A stretch of DNA of 64,000 nucleotides from Candidatus Sericytochromatia bacterium S15B-MN24 CBMW_12 (GCA_002083825.1 DAZV01000047.1:1-64000), one strand, 5' to 3'; shown: positions 24,905-34,420, numbered from the stretch's first letter. Program-made: numbers and translations. Notes: a model not told the origin generated them from the letters alone.

Positions 24905-26359
24905 ATGCAAGTGAACATCAAGGAGCTTTTCAAGGCCCTCCAGCGGGAGCGCGGAATTGCTCCGGAGGTCCTCCATGAAGCCCTCGAGGCGGCCATGGAG
25001 TCGGCTTACAAGAAGACCGCCAACGCCCGCGAGAATGCGAAGGCGCAGCTCGACGTCGAGTTGGGAAGCCTGAAGATCCTCGACATCCGGACGGCCGTGG
25101 AGGGGGAGATCGAAGATCCTCTGACCCAGATTCCGCTGTCGGAGGCTCAGCAGCACGACCCCGAGATCCAAGCGGGTCAAGAGATCGCGATCGACGTGAC
25201 GCCGCCCGCGAGCGAGATGGGGCGTCTTGCGGCTCAGATGGCCAAGCAGGTGCTCAATCAGCGGCTGCGCGAGGCCGATCGCAAGATCGTCATGGATCAG
25301 TTCAAGGGCAAGGAAGGCGAGACCATCATCGGGACGGTCGGGCGCCTCGAAGGTCGGAACATCATCGTGAGCTTCGGTAAAGCCGAGGGGATCGTGCCGG
25401 GCTCCGAGCAGGTGCCGGGTGAGCATTACCGGGTTGGCGACCGGATCAAGGTCTTCTTGATCGAGGTTCGCGAGACGACCCGCGGGATGCAGCTTCTTTG
25501 TTCCCGCGCACATCCGGGCCTGGTTCGGGAGCTCTTCGAGTTGGAGATTCCTGAGATCATGGACAGCACGGTGACGATCGAGGCGATCGCTCGTGAGGCC
25601 GGTTATCGGACGAAGATTGCGGTACGCAGTCGCGACGCGTCGGTCGATCCTGTGGGGGCCTGCGTTGGCGCCCGGGGTGGTCGCATCCAGGGCATCGTCA
25701 GCGAGTTGAAGAACGAGAAGATCGACATCATTCGGTGGTCGGAGGATCCTGCGACCTTCATCTCGAACTCGCTCTCTCCCGCCAAGGTGATCACGGTGCA
25801 AGTGAATTCGCTCGAGCGGACGGCGCGCGTGATCGTGCCGGATGCCATGCTGAGTCTGGCCATCGGTCGCGAAGGCCAGAACGTGCGGCTCGCTGCACGC
25901 CTGACCGGCTTCAAGATCGATATCAAGAGCGAGTTGCAGCAGCGCGAGCTCACCTCGCTCCAGCTTTCCGATGCGATGGATACGATTTCCCGTCCTCCGA
26001 CGGCGATGGAGCAGGCCTTCGACGCAGCTTTCGGACGCCATGGCGTTTCGGAAGAGGTGGAGACGGTCGGCGACGTGGAAGCGATCGAAACTGCCGATTC
26101 GGAGAATGGTGGCCTGTTGGAGAGCGCGGAGGGTTTGGCGGATCAGTCGATCGAGCCTACCGATGCGGTCGAGCCTGAAGTCGAGGTCACGGAGGCTTTC
26201 GAGTCGACGCCGACCGAGAGCGAGGAGACGCTCGTAGAGGCCGAGGAAGTTGCTGAGCCGCGGATTTCCAAGTCTGAGCCGCAGGCGCTGTCTGAGCCGC
26301 AGATTTCCAAATCTGAGCCGCCGGCGCTGTCTGAGCCGCAGGCGCTTGAGGCTGAATGA
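24905..26359 (+). CDS. nusA: Transcription termination/antitermination factor NusA
   Basis: Binds RNA polymerase and nascent RNA to modulate pausing and termination. It has an N-terminal polymerase-binding domain (1-130), S1 domain (IIGTVGRLEGRNIIVSFGKAEGIVPG), and two KH domains with DPVGACVGARGGRIQGIVSEL and SLAIGREGQNVRLAARLTGFKIDI. The core ends near residue 350. An acidic tail of about 130 residues follows, ending in units of SEPQAL and SEPQISK. At DNA level these contain three exact copies of AGCCGC-N-GGCGCT (26277, 26316, 26334), the word found in intergenic repeats elsewhere, so the tail may have grown by repeat insertion. The stop overlaps the next ATG. Confidence 0.96.
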   Translation: MQVNIKELFKALQRERGIAPEVLHEALEAAMESAYKKTANARENAKAQLDVELGSLKILDIRTAVEGEIEDPLTQIPLSEAQQHDPEIQAGQEIAIDVTPPASEMGRLAAQMAKQVLNQRLREADRKIVMDQFKGKEGETIIGTVGRLEGRNIIVSFGKAEGIVPGSEQVPGEHYRVGDRIKVFLIEVRETTRGMQLLCSRAHPGLVRELFELEIPEIMDSTVTIEAIAREAGYRTKIAVRSRDASVDPVGACVGARGGRIQGIVSELKNEKIDIIRWSEDPATFISNSLSPAKVITVQVNSLERTARVIVPDAMLSLAIGREGQNVRLAARLTGFKIDIKSELQQRELTSLQLSDAMDTISRPPTAMEQAFDAAFGRHGVSEEVETVGDVEAIETADSENGGLLESAEGLADQSIEPTDAVEPEVEVTEAFESTPTESEETLVEAEEVAEPRISKSEPQALSEPQISKSEPPALSEPQALEAE

Positions 26360-26631
26360 GTCAAACTGCGGGCGAAGCGCCGCATCGGCGGTGTGTGAGT
26401 TGTCGCGCGCTAGGATCGAAGATAGAATTGATCCGAGTCGTTCGTACGCCGGAAGGCGAAGTGACGATGGATCCCGCGGGAAAGGTCCAGGGGCGGGGGG
26501 CCTATGTTTGCCGGAAGATGGCGTGTACCGAGAGCGCCATCAAAAGACGGTTGTTGGATAAGGCCCTGAGAAAGACTCTCCCAGCAGAGCTGGCTAGAAA
26601 TATCACCGCTTTGGGTCAGGAGCACGGGTGA
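26356..26631 (+). CDS. rnpM: YlxR-family RNA-binding protein (RnpM)
   Basis: A 91-residue DUF448/YlxR protein with RRCVSCRALGSKIELIRVV, GRGAYVCRKMACTESAIKRRLLDKAL. The family binds RNA; in Bacillus it interacts with RNase P RNA. The start overlaps the nusA stop as ATGA. About 135 bases separate it from infB, a gap where a YlxQ/L7Ae-like gene sits in some bacteria; I see no such gene here. Confidence 0.93.
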   Translation: MSQTAGEAPHRRCVSCRALGSKIELIRVVRTPEGEVTMDPAGKVQGRGAYVCRKMACTESAIKRRLLDKALRKTLPAELARNITALGQEHG

Positions 26632-26767
26632 GTGCCGAGCAAACCGTTCCGAAGTGCTGCCAGGGGCGGCGAAGACAATATCGGTCGGGTCTTGAAGGTG
26701 CTCTGGGGTTGCGGTCGGGATCAAACGATCTCCCGGCTCGGGCCAGGCGATGGAGGTAGATAACGGA

Positions 26768-29359
26768 ATGCGGGTACACGAACTGGCTAAGCAGCTGAAT
26801 ATTCCCCCCAAGGAGATGATCACGGTCCTTAACGATCTGGGCTTCTCCGAGATCAAGAGCAATTTCAACGCCGTGAGCGATGAAATGGTCAAGACGACCA
26901 CCGCCAAGCATGGCAAGGGCGCTCCTGTCGCTCCGGCTCCTGTAGCCAAGGCTCCAGCCGCCGTGGCTCCTGTGACTGCGGCCGCCGCGGCTCCTGCGGC
27001 TCCGGCCGTCAAGGCCCCTGTCGCTCCGTCGGTAACCCAGGCTCCTCAGCCGGTGGGTCAGCCCCAGCGTCCGGGGCAGCCGATGGGTCAGCCACAGCGT
27101 CCGGCTCAGCCGATGGGCCAGCCCCAGCGTCCGGCTCAGCCGATGGGTCAGCCCCAGCGTCCGGGTCAGCCGATGGGCCAGCCCCAGCGTCCGGCTCAGC
27201 CGATGGGTCAGCCCCAGCGTCCGGCTCAGCCGATGGGTCAGCCCCAGCGTCCGGCTCAGCCGATGGGTCAGCCTCAGCGTCCGGCTCAGCCGATGGGTCA
27301 GCCTCAGCGTCCGGCTCAGCCGATGGGTCAGCCGATGGGCCAGCCTCAGCGTCCGGCCCAGCCGATGGGTCAGCCGATGGGTCAGCCTCAGCGTCCGGGT
27401 CAGCCGATGGGCCAGCCCCCGCGTTCGGGTCAGCCGTCGCGTCCGGGTCAGGGAGGGCCGGGTCGTCCTGCGTCCCACCCAGGTGCGTCGGGTGCCAAGA
27501 AGCCTGGCAAGGGTCCCCGCCGGGGCCCGGGGGATGACGCTCAGCGTGATGGCAAGGGACGGCGCGGTCGTGACCGCGATCGCGGCGCGGAGGCAGCATT
27601 GTCAACCATGCCCAAGGTAGTGAAGCTCTCGGGCTCGCTCACGGTCAAGGAACTCGCGGAAAAGATGCATATCCGGGAGACCGAGATCATCAAACGGCTC
27701 TTCATGAAGGGCATCATGGCCACCATCAATCAGACGCTCGAGCTCGACGTAGCCGACAGCGTGGCTCGTGAGATGGAGTACGAGGTCGAACTCGTCGACC
27801 CGAACATCGTGGAAATCGTCTCGGCCGCGGCTGAGGAGAGTTCCGAGAACCAGATCGGTCGCGCGGCGGTCGTCACCATCATGGGTCACGTCGACCACGG
27901 CAAGACCTCTCTCTTGGATGCCATCCGCAAGGCCAACGTGGCGGGTGGCGAGTCCGGCGGCATCACCCAGCACATCGGTGCTTACCAGGTGACGACCGGC
28001 GATCATCAGATCACCTTCCTCGACACCCCGGGTCACGAGGCGTTCACTGCCATGCGTGCTCGCGGCGCCAAGGCGACCGACATCGCCATCTTGGTGGTGG
28101 CGGCTGATGACGGCGTCAAGCCTCAGACCATCGAGGCCATCAACCACGCCAAGGAAGCCGGCGTCCAGATCATCGTCGCCATCAACAAGATCGACAAGCC
28201 GGATGCCAACCCCGAGACCGTCAAGCAGCAGCTCACCGAGTACGGTCTGCTTGCCGAGGAGTGGGGCGGTCAGACCATCATGGTCCCGGTTTCCGCCAAG
28301 CAGAAGCTTGGTCTCGAGAACCTGCTGGAGATGATCCTGCTGGTTGCCGAAGTCCAGGAACTCAAGGCCGATCCGACGCGCGATGCGCGCGGTCTTATCA
28401 TCGAGGCCCAGCTCGACAAGGGCATGGGTCCCGTAGCCACGGTCTTGGTGCAGAACGGCACCCTTCGAGTGGGCGATAACTTCGTGGTGGGCGCCATCGC
28501 CGGTAAGGTCCGCGCGATGATCAACGATCACGGCAAGCGCGTCAAGGAAGCCGGGCCTTCCATGCCCGTGGAAGTCCTAGGAATGCCGACGGTCCCCAGG
28601 GCCGGCGACATCTTCCAGGTCGTGGCCGACGAGAAAACTGCGCGCCAGATCGCCAATCAGCGCGCCGAGTTCGATCGTACCGAGCGGATCAACCAGACGC
28701 GTCACATCTCGCTCAACGACGTCTACTCCAAGATCCAGGAAGGCAAGATCAAGGATCTCAAGCTGATCCTCAAATCGGATGTCAAGGGATCCGCCGAGGC
28801 CCTCGAGAGCAGCCTTTCCAAGATCAGCGCCAGCGAAGGCGACATCAAGGTCCGGGTCATTCACTCGGGCACCGGTGACGTCTCCGAGGCCGACGTGATG
28901 CTGGCCGAGGCCTCCGACGCCATCATCATCGCGTTCCGCACCAAGATCGACGAACGCGCCCGGGCCAAGGCTTCTCATGACGGTGTCGATATCCGCGAGT
29001 ACGACGTCATCTACAAGGCGATCGAAGACGCGGAAGCCGCCCTTCACGGCATGCTCGAGCCCGAGTACGAGGAAGTCTTCGGCGGTCGCGCCGAGGTTCG
29101 CGCCATCTTCAAGGTCGGCAAAACCGGCATCATTGCCGGCTGCATGGTCAAGGAAGGCAAGATCCAGCGTAATTCGATGGCTCGCGTCATGCGGAGCGGT
29201 GCGAAGATCCACGAGGGTAAACTCACCAACCTCAAGCGATTCAAGGACGATGCCAAGGAAGTCGCCTCGGGTTACGAGTGCGGCGTCTCGTTCGATGACT
29301 TCAACGACCTTCAGGAAGGCGACGTCATCGAGACCTACACGCGCCAGCCGAAGAAGTAG
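26768..29359 (+). CDS. infB: Translation initiation factor IF-2
   Basis: GTPase that delivers initiator tRNA to the ribosome. The ATG at 26768 has GGAGG about 11 bases upstream and yields [10 protein letters not shown], the usual IF2_N opening; an ATG at 26750 adds six residues. A variable linker follows, with an Ala/Pro segment and then about 13 repeats of [10 protein letters not shown] (27050-27430). After a basic stretch come the second IF2_N domain, G1 GHVDHGKT, G3 DTPGHEAF, G4 NKID, and the C-terminal domains ending [13 protein letters not shown]. Total 863 residues. Long Gly/Pro/Gln linkers occur in cyanobacterial and actinobacterial IF-2, but this strict decapeptide array is unusual. 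Confidence 0.97.
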   Translation: MRVHELAKQLNIPPKEMITVLNDLGFSEIKSNFNAVSDEMVKTTTAKHGKGAPVAPAPVAKAPAAVAPVTAAAAAPAAPAVKAPVAPSVTQAPQPVGQPQRPGQPMGQPQRPAQPMGQPQRPAQPMGQPQRPGQPMGQPQRPAQPMGQPQRPAQPMGQPQRPAQPMGQPQRPAQPMGQPQRPAQPMGQPMGQPQRPAQPMGQPMGQPQRPGQPMGQPPRSGQPSRPGQGGPGRPASHPGASGAKKPGKGPRRGPGDDAQRDGKGRRGRDRDRGAEAALSTMPKVVKLSGSLTVKELAEKMHIRETEIIKRLFMKGIMATINQTLELDVADSVAREMEYEVELVDPNIVEIVSAAAEESSENQIGRAAVVTIMGHVDHGKTSLLDAIRKANVAGGESGGITQHIGAYQVTTGDHQITFLDTPGHEAFTAMRARGAKATDIAILVVAADDGVKPQTIEAINHAKEAGVQIIVAINKIDKPDANPETVKQQLTEYGLLAEEWGGQTIMVPVSAKQKLGLENLLEMILLVAEVQELKADPTRDARGLIIEAQLDKGMGPVATVLVQNGTLRVGDNFVVGAIAGKVRAMINDHGKRVKEAGPSMPVEVLGMPTVPRAGDIFQVVADEKTARQIANQRAEFDRTERINQTRHISLNDVYSKIQEGKIKDLKLILKSDVKGSAEALESSLSKISASEGDIKVRVIHSGTGDVSEADVMLAEASDAIIIAFRTKIDERARAKASHDGVDIREYDVIYKAIEDAEAALHGMLEPEYEEVFGGRAEVRAIFKVGKTGIIAGCMVKEGKIQRNSMARVMRSGAKIHEGKLTNLKRFKDDAKEVASGYECGVSFDDFNDLQEGDVIETYTRQPKK
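27050..27430 (+). repeat. 30-bp coding tandem repeat in infB
   Basis: About a dozen units of 30 bases encode [10 protein letters not shown] with minor variants (PGQ for PAQ, two extra PMGQ insertions). Third-position differences such as CAGCCC/CAGCCT show the array is not wholly homogenised. Length variation between strains is likely. Confidence 0.95.
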
Positions 29360-29379
29360 GCCTGAGAAGGGGGTTCACC

Positions 29380-29748
29380 ATGGGTAGTCAGCGAGCCGGA
29401 CGGGTCGGCGAGGTGATCAAGGAGGTCGCAAGCGAGACCATCCGTCGCCTCAAGGATCCGCGGATCACCGGGCTGATCTCAGTGACGGACGTGGAGGTCT
29501 CGGGAGACCTGGGTCATGCCAAGGTTTTCGTCTCCATTTATGGGGACGAGGACCAACAGCGCGAAACCCTGGAGGGCCTGCAAGCCGCCGCGGGATTCGT
29601 TCGCACGCAGGTCGGCCGCGAGGTCAAGCTCCGGATCACCCCCGAGATCCATTTCCTGCTGGATAAGTCCCTCGAGCAAGGCGCCAGCATCAACGCCTTG
29701 CTGAGCAGGATCAAGCGCGAACAGGAAAAGCCCGAGCATGGCGAGTAG
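29380..29748 (+). CDS. rbfA: Ribosome-binding factor A
   Basis: Cold-adaptation and 30S maturation factor of 122 residues. QRAGRVGEVIKEVASETIRRLKDPRI is the N-terminal signature. ISVTDVEVSGDLGHAKVFVSIYG and LRITPEIHFLLDKSLEQG complete the KH-like fold. It lies 20 bases after infB, and its end overlaps the nrnA start by 11 bases. Confidence 0.95.
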   Translation: MGSQRAGRVGEVIKEVASETIRRLKDPRITGLISVTDVEVSGDLGHAKVFVSIYGDEDQQRETLEGLQAAAGFVRTQVGREVKLRITPEIHFLLDKSLEQGASINALLSRIKREQEKPEHGE

Positions 29749-30739
29749 CCTACCCTCGGCGCTGATCCCGGAACTCGAAGTTCTGAAGGGGCCACGATCT
29801 TGGATCGTGGCCTCTCACCTCTCCCCGGACGGAGATACTTTGGGCTCGGCGATCGCCATGAAGCATCTGCTTCGCGCCCTCGGAGGCCATGTCCTCCACG
29901 TTTGTCCCGATCCGGTACCGGCCCGTTACGCCTTTATTCCGGGTGCCGACGAGGTCGTAACCCATCTTCCCGACGACCTCTCAAACTGGGGACTCGTCGC
30001 GATCGACGCGGCCGAGATCTCCCGCCTGGGAGACTGGGCCCCGCTTTTCGCGGCCCTGCCCTTGCGCGTCAACATCGATCACCATATCTCCAACCCCGCC
30101 TACGGCAGCGTCAACGTGGTCTTCGCCGGTGCCGCGGCCACCGGCGAGATCATCTACCGCCTGTTCGAGCACTTCGGCGTCAAACCTTCCCTCGAGGCGG
30201 CCCAGGCCATGTACGTCGCCATCGTGACGGATACCGGGGGCTTCGCCTACGAGGCCACCACCGCCGAGACCCATCGCATTGCGGGCGAGCTGATCGGCTG
30301 GGGCGTGAACCCCGCCGAGATGACGCAGTTGCTCTTCGAGCAGGTTCCGCTCTCCGAGATGCGGATCAAGTCCCTGGCGCTTTCGCGCATGCAGCGCAGC
30401 GCGGATGGAACGATCGCCTGGACGGTCGTGACTCCCGCCATGCTCGCTGAAACCGGAGCCGACGAGTCTCAGCTCGATGGTTTGTCCGAGCAGTTGCGAA
30501 GCATTCAGGGCGTGGATGTCGCGTTCTACCTGAGGGAGACCGCTCGGGGCCTGAAGCTGAGCCTGCGTAGCAAGAATGCCGACGTGAACCAGGTAGCCGC
30601 CCATTTCGGGGGCGGTGGCCATCGGCGGGCCGCAGGCGCGTCCCTTCAGCTTCCCATGGACGTGGCCATCGCGCGCGTCATCGAGGCCATCCGGCTCGTT
30701 TCGGGGGCGGAGCGCGCGCAGCTGGAGATCGAACGATGA
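29738..30739 (+). CDS. nrnA: DHH/DHHA1 phosphoesterase (NrnA-like nanoRNase / pAp phosphatase)
   Basis: Degrades 2-5-mer RNAs and may hydrolyse pAp. The DHH domain has ASHLSPDGDTLGSAIAM (metal ligands), AIDAAEI, the hallmark NIDHHISN, and AIVTDTGGF. The DHHA1 domain ends in HFGGGGHRRAAGASL, the nucleotide-binding glycine loop. The length is 333 residues. The family is a usual neighbour of rbfA and truB. Its stop overlaps the truB start (ATGA). Confidence 0.94.
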   Translation: MASSLPSALIPELEVLKGPRSWIVASHLSPDGDTLGSAIAMKHLLRALGGHVLHVCPDPVPARYAFIPGADEVVTHLPDDLSNWGLVAIDAAEISRLGDWAPLFAALPLRVNIDHHISNPAYGSVNVVFAGAAATGEIIYRLFEHFGVKPSLEAAQAMYVAIVTDTGGFAYEATTAETHRIAGELIGWGVNPAEMTQLLFEQVPLSEMRIKSLALSRMQRSADGTIAWTVVTPAMLAETGADESQLDGLSEQLRSIQGVDVAFYLRETARGLKLSLRSKNADVNQVAAHFGGGGHRRAAGASLQLPMDVAIARVIEAIRLVSGAERAQLEIER

Positions 30740-31590
30740 ACGGCTTTCTCAACGTCTTGAAGCCGCCCGGCATGACCGCCCACGACGTGGTGGCCGTCAT
30801 GCGCCGCCGCCTGGGCACCAAGCGTATCGGGCATGCGGGCACGCTGGATCCCCTGGCGGTCGGAGTGCTTCCGCTGGCGGTGGGCCATGCAACGCGCTTG
30901 CTTCAGTACCTGAGATCCGGCAAGGAGTATCTGGCGGAGATCCAGTTCGGGATAGAGACCTCCACGGCCGATGCCGACGGGACGGTGCTTCGGCAGGCAC
31001 CGATGCCCATCACGGAGGCGGATCTCCTGGCTATCCTGCCGCGCTTTCGGGGCGTGATTTCCCAGCGCCCGCCCATGGTCTCGGCAATCTCGATCGGCGG
31101 GAAGCGCCTGTACGAGTTGGCCCGGGAAGGCATCGAAGTCGAGCGCCCCTTGCGCGAAGTGACGATCAGCGAGCTGGAACTCGTGAGGTTCTGGCCCGGG
31201 GAGTACCCCCGGGCCCAGATACTGGTTTCTTGCTCGGCGGGAACGTACATCCGATCGCTCGCGGTGGACATGGCCGAGGTGCTGGGAGGCGTGGCGTCTC
31301 TGGCGTTTTTGCTTCGGACCCGAGCTGGGGACTTTCCGCTGGAGACGGCGGCGACGTTCGAAGAGGAGCCCCGCTGGATCAGCGTCGGAGAGGCGCTCGG
31401 CCATCTTCCCATGCACCGGGCATCAAGCCAGGAGGTGGTTGACATCGGGCACGGGCGGGCTTTGACGGTTCCCGAAGGCCTGACTGGCGAGACCGTGCGG
31501 ATCTTGGATGAGCAGGGCGAGTTGTTGGCGATGGCTCAGCGTCGAGGCGCTCGCCTGCATCCCAAGCTCGTCCTTCCCCGGGGGGAGTGA
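30736..31590 (+). CDS. truB: tRNA pseudouridine-55 synthase
   Basis: Makes pseudouridine 55 in the T-loop of tRNAs. NVLKPPGMTAHDVV, then GHAGTLDPLAVGVLPLAVGHATR with the catalytic Asp, then RPPMVSAISIGGKRLYELAREG and SCSAGTYIRSLAVDM are diagnostic. The C-terminal part is a short PUA-like extension. The length of 284 residues is normal. It closes the operon; ribF, often next, is absent, and a hairpin follows. Confidence 0.96.
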   Translation: MNGFLNVLKPPGMTAHDVVAVMRRRLGTKRIGHAGTLDPLAVGVLPLAVGHATRLLQYLRSGKEYLAEIQFGIETSTADADGTVLRQAPMPITEADLLAILPRFRGVISQRPPMVSAISIGGKRLYELAREGIEVERPLREVTISELELVRFWPGEYPRAQILVSCSAGTYIRSLAVDMAEVLGGVASLAFLLRTRAGDFPLETAATFEEEPRWISVGEALGHLPMHRASSQEVVDIGHGRALTVPEGLTGETVRILDEQGELLAMAQRRGARLHPKLVLPRGE

Positions 31591-31718
31591 GGGCCTGTAT
31601 CTGCTTGGAAGCCGGACTCCGAAGCTGTTGAGGGTCATGCGGCCCGGCAAAGCCAATGGGCGAGCGAGCGATTCGACCCGCGACCCAGCCATGGCTGGCG
31701 GAGGCGCATGAAGAAGTG

Positions 31719-31745
31719 AAGCCCCCGAGACTGGCTCGGGGGCTT
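31719..31745. terminator. Bidirectional terminator hairpin
   Basis: AAGCCCCCGAG (31719-31729) pairs perfectly with CTCGGGGGCTT (31735-31745) around a 5-nt loop, between the converging truB and EF-hand genes. T-runs are weak on both sides. Confidence 0.65.
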
Positions 31746-31762
31746 GAAACCGGAAAAATCGC

Positions 31763-32650
31763 CTACTTGCTGCCTTCTAGCACTTGGGCGCGTTGCTCGG
31801 CCCGACTGATGGCTTGGAAGATGCCGTCCCTGCCGTAAAGCGACGAGGAGGCCCCGGGCTCGGAAGTCTCGTGATTCGAGTAGGCCTGGAAAATGGATCG
31901 GACTTTCACGGCGAGCGCCTTGAGTTCCTTGGGGTCGTTGGTCATGGCGAGCGCCTTGCTAAAGGCTTGGCTTGCGCCTTGGATGTTCCCGTCGACCAAC
32001 GCGTCGACTCCCTTGAGATATTCCTGGGAGGCCTGCGGCGACTCCAGTTGGAACTGGGTGTCGATGGTGCTCGGCAAGCCGCGGTAACCCGGGCGAACCG
32101 TCCAATTCTGGGCATCATAGGAATCGATCGGCGGCTTTTCCTGTTCCGGTAGCGTCCACTGAATTTCCGGGCGGTTGCCCATCGAGTCGGTGGCGTGATA
32201 CAGGTGGTAAATGCCGCCTTTCAGCTGGTCGATTTTCTCGGTGTGGGCCGTCTTGTCCGCCATGCCCATGCTCAGGAACCAGCCGAGTCCTGCTCTATAG
32301 GTGGTCTCCGTGGTATAGCGTTCGTTCTTGTCGATGGTGCCATTCCCGTTCTTGTCCAAGGCTTTCAAGTAGCCTTCGACCAGGGCTTCCGGCTTGATGT
32401 GGCCCCGGGCATCCTTGGCCTTGACCAAGGCTTCCGGCAGCATGCGGGTCTCTTGATAGGTGGAGGAAATCACCAGGCGGTCGGCATCCTTCCGTTTGAC
32501 GTGCGGTACGACCTTGCCCTTGACAAACTGGCCATCCCGGGAAGTCGGTTCGACTGCCAGGTACCCTTTTTTGTCGGCATCGTACTGGGAAATGACGTGT
32601 TTTGCGCTCGACAATAGGTTGGCTTGTTGCTTGCTGGTAACGCCCTTCAT
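31763..32650 (-). CDS. Cytoplasmic EF-hand protein of unknown function
   Basis: The ATG at 32650 has AAGGAGG six bases upstream; an ATG two codons earlier abuts that site. Residues about 110-121 (DKNGNGTIDKNE) form a canonical EF-hand loop with acidic or polar ligands at positions 1, 3, 5, 7, 9 and a Glu at 12. A weaker loop DADKKGYLAVE lies near residue 24. The rest, including YHLYHATDSMGNRPEIQWTLP, matches nothing I know. No signal peptide or membrane segment is seen. Calcium binding is inferred from the loop. The gene stands alone between two strong hairpins. Confidence 0.72.
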   Translation of the reverse strand: MKGVTSKQQANLLSSAKHVISQYDADKKGYLAVEPTSRDGQFVKGKVVPHVKRKDADRLVISSTYQETRMLPEALVKAKDARGHIKPEALVEGYLKALDKNGNGTIDKNERYTTETTYRAGLGWFLSMGMADKTAHTEKIDQLKGGIYHLYHATDSMGNRPEIQWTLPEQEKPPIDSYDAQNWTVRPGYRGLPSTIDTQFQLESPQASQEYLKGVDALVDGNIQGASQAFSKALAMTNDPKELKALAVKVRSIFQAYSNHETSEPGASSSLYGRDGIFQAISRAEQRAQVLEGSK

Positions 32651-32792
32651 GACCATCCTCCTTCAAGTTGGCATCTTTCTGCCGCTGCTTTCGTTATGGC
32701 CGCGTTTGAACGAAACCCTTCTTGTGATTGGGTAAAGCCCGAGTGAAGCTTAGACTTGAGACGGAGGAGGGCGTGATCGTGTCATTTGCAAG

Positions 32793-32826
32793 GCGACGAC
32801 CTGCCCGAAGTCGGGCAGGTCGTCGC
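32793..32826. terminator. Very stable 16-bp hairpin between the patatin-like and EF-hand genes
   Basis: GCGACGACCTGCCCGA (32793-32808) pairs perfectly with the complement at 32811-32826. On the minus strand it follows the patatin-like gene and precedes the EF-hand gene, so it should end the former. No T-run follows. G-runs at 32874-32891 recall those at the start of the window. Confidence 0.65.
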
Positions 32827-32900
32827 GGGGTAGCACGCCTAGGGTAGGGCCTCTGGCCCATTGGCGGATCCTGGGGGGGCGGGGGGGGCGGATCGGCGGC

Positions 32901-33689
32901 TCAGAAGCTGAACGGGCTCGCCAGCGACTTGATGCGGCCCAGGTTCTCCGAGACGGCCTTTTTGCCGGCCTGGATGGCTTCGCGCCAGGAGGTGAAGTCC
33001 ATGGGCACCTGCCCGGTGAGATCCGGGGTCACCGTGTAATCGGCCATGCGCCGCTGTTCCCAGAGCAGCGGTTTTGCCATGAGCTGGATGCCTCGCTGCC
33101 ACGCTCCCACGCGACCGACGGACGGGGTGCTGGGGGCGGAGAGCAGGTCGAGCGCGATGACGGGGGCGCCCTTTCCGAGCAAGCGGGCGAAGTCGACGGG
33201 CAGCGGGCATACCAGGCTGCCGTCGGCAAGCGGTCCGTCCGGGGACTCGAAGGGCGAGCGCAGGGGTGGGGTGGCGAGGGAGGCCAGGATAGTCGGCCAA
33301 GCTGCGCCCCGATCCACTTCCAACTGTCCGCCGGTGTTGAGGTCGGTGAGGACGATTCCGACGCGAGGTTCCCAGTCTTCCAGGCGTTCTCCGGTGAAGA
33401 AGGGTGCGAAGGTCAGTTCGAGCCAGTCCTCGAAGGGGCCTTCGTCATCCCAGTGGAAGGCGGGGACGGAGTCGAGGATGCTTTCGAGTTCGTGGATTTC
33501 GGCACCCTTGGCCCAGAGGGAGGCCCAGAGGGCGGACCATCCGACGGCCGCCATGGCCTGGGGAATGTAGCCTTCGGCCTTGAGTGCATCCAGCATGCCC
33601 CAGGTCGCGAGCGTGCCGGAGAGCCCTGAGCCCAGGGCCAGGGCCACGGTTGGGGTATCGGGTTCTGCGGGCCAGGTGCCGGGACTCAT
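32901..33689 (-). CDS. Divergent patatin-like protein
   Basis: The layout is that of a patatin-like acyl hydrolase: ALALGSGLSGTLATWGMLDALKAEGYIP aligns with the oxyanion-hole region, VGWSALWASLWAKG with the nucleophile elbow, and PDGPLADGSLVCPLPVDFA with the DGG/A region. However, the oxyanion loop lacks the usual Arg, the elbow reads G-W-S-A-L instead of G-x-S-x-G, and the Asp motif is DGS. The Ser and Asp remain, so activity is possible but unproven. It is 262 residues with no signal peptide and follows the lipoprotein gene by two bases. Confidence 0.75.
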   Translation of the reverse strand: MSPGTWPAEPDTPTVALALGSGLSGTLATWGMLDALKAEGYIPQAMAAVGWSALWASLWAKGAEIHELESILDSVPAFHWDDEGPFEDWLELTFAPFFTGERLEDWEPRVGIVLTDLNTGGQLEVDRGAAWPTILASLATPPLRSPFESPDGPLADGSLVCPLPVDFARLLGKGAPVIALDLLSAPSTPSVGRVGAWQRGIQLMAKPLLWEQRRMADYTVTPDLTGQVPMDFTSWREAIQAGKKAVSENLGRIKSLASPFSF

Positions 33690-33691
33690 GG

Positions 33692-34420
33692 CTATTTATA
33701 CAGGATCAGGTAAGAAGCGGAGGGGGTGACGTCGATGGCGGTCGCTTTGGCGAGGTCGGCATCGTTGGCGCGAATGGCCGTGACGGTGAGGTCGACGAGG
33801 TCTTCGGGCAGGGATTGATCCTTGACCTGCGGGTAGTTGGGGATCTTGATGCTCTCATGGGTGAGGCTGCCGACGATGACCTGGGTTTGGTCGGTCAGGG
33901 AGGCGTAGAGGGTCTTTCCGTCTTTTTCGACCTTCACGTAGTAGTGGGTGGCGGCGTCGACCTTTGCCCAGGAGATCTTGGGCCGGGGCTTGCTGGTGCG
34001 GAAGAGGTCGCTGGCGGCGGGCAGGTCGTCGACGACGATGCTGGTGGGCTTGGTGACGGAGGCTGCCAGGACCTTGACGGAGAGGTTGGCGGAGGTGCTT
34101 TTGTCTTGGCCGCTGGAGTCCTTGGCGACGATCTTGTAGGTCACCGTGAAGTCGGGTTGCACGGGTTCGGTGAAGGCGGTTCGTTCGGTGGTGACGGCAC
34201 GTTCGGTGGTTTCGCCGATGGTGCGGAGCACCTGGTAGGAGGAGGCATTGGTGACGCCCTGCCATTCGAGGAAAGCGTTGGCGGTGGTGCCTGCCCCGTT
34301 GCTCTGGGTGACGGCGAGGATCTTGGGGCTGAGTTCCGCGTTGCCGTTGATACCGGGCAGGCCGGGGCAGCCGGTGAGCAAGGCGATGAGCGGGAATGCT
34401 GCGAGTCGCTTGAGGCGCAT
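33692..34420 (-). CDS. Lipoprotein with fibronectin-III-like segments
   Basis: The signal MRLKRLAAFPLIALLTGC ends in a lipobox (LLTGC). The mature part has two beta-rich units, ANAFLEWQGVTNASSYQVLRTIGET and PRPKISWAKVDAATHYYVKVEKDGK, that look like FnIII repeats. It is 242 residues with AGGAG before the ATG. It resembles the 22049-22867 lipoprotein in layout. Cotranscription with the patatin-like gene suggests an envelope link, but no function can be named. Confidence 0.65.
   Translation of the reverse strand: MRLKRLAAFPLIALLTGCPGLPGINGNAELSPKILAVTQSNGAGTTANAFLEWQGVTNASSYQVLRTIGETTERAVTTERTAFTEPVQPDFTVTYKIVAKDSSGQDKSTSANLSVKVLAASVTKPTSIVVDDLPAASDLFRTSKPRPKISWAKVDAATHYYVKVEKDGKTLYASLTDQTQVIVGSLTHESIKIPNYPQVKDQSLPEDLVDLTVTAIRANDADLAKATAIDVTPSASYLILYK

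Noticed and set aside
26603..27605. Minus-strand Leu/Thr/Arg-rich and Asp/Pro-rich repeat proteins
   Set aside because: Both are antisense readings of the 30-base infB linker repeats.
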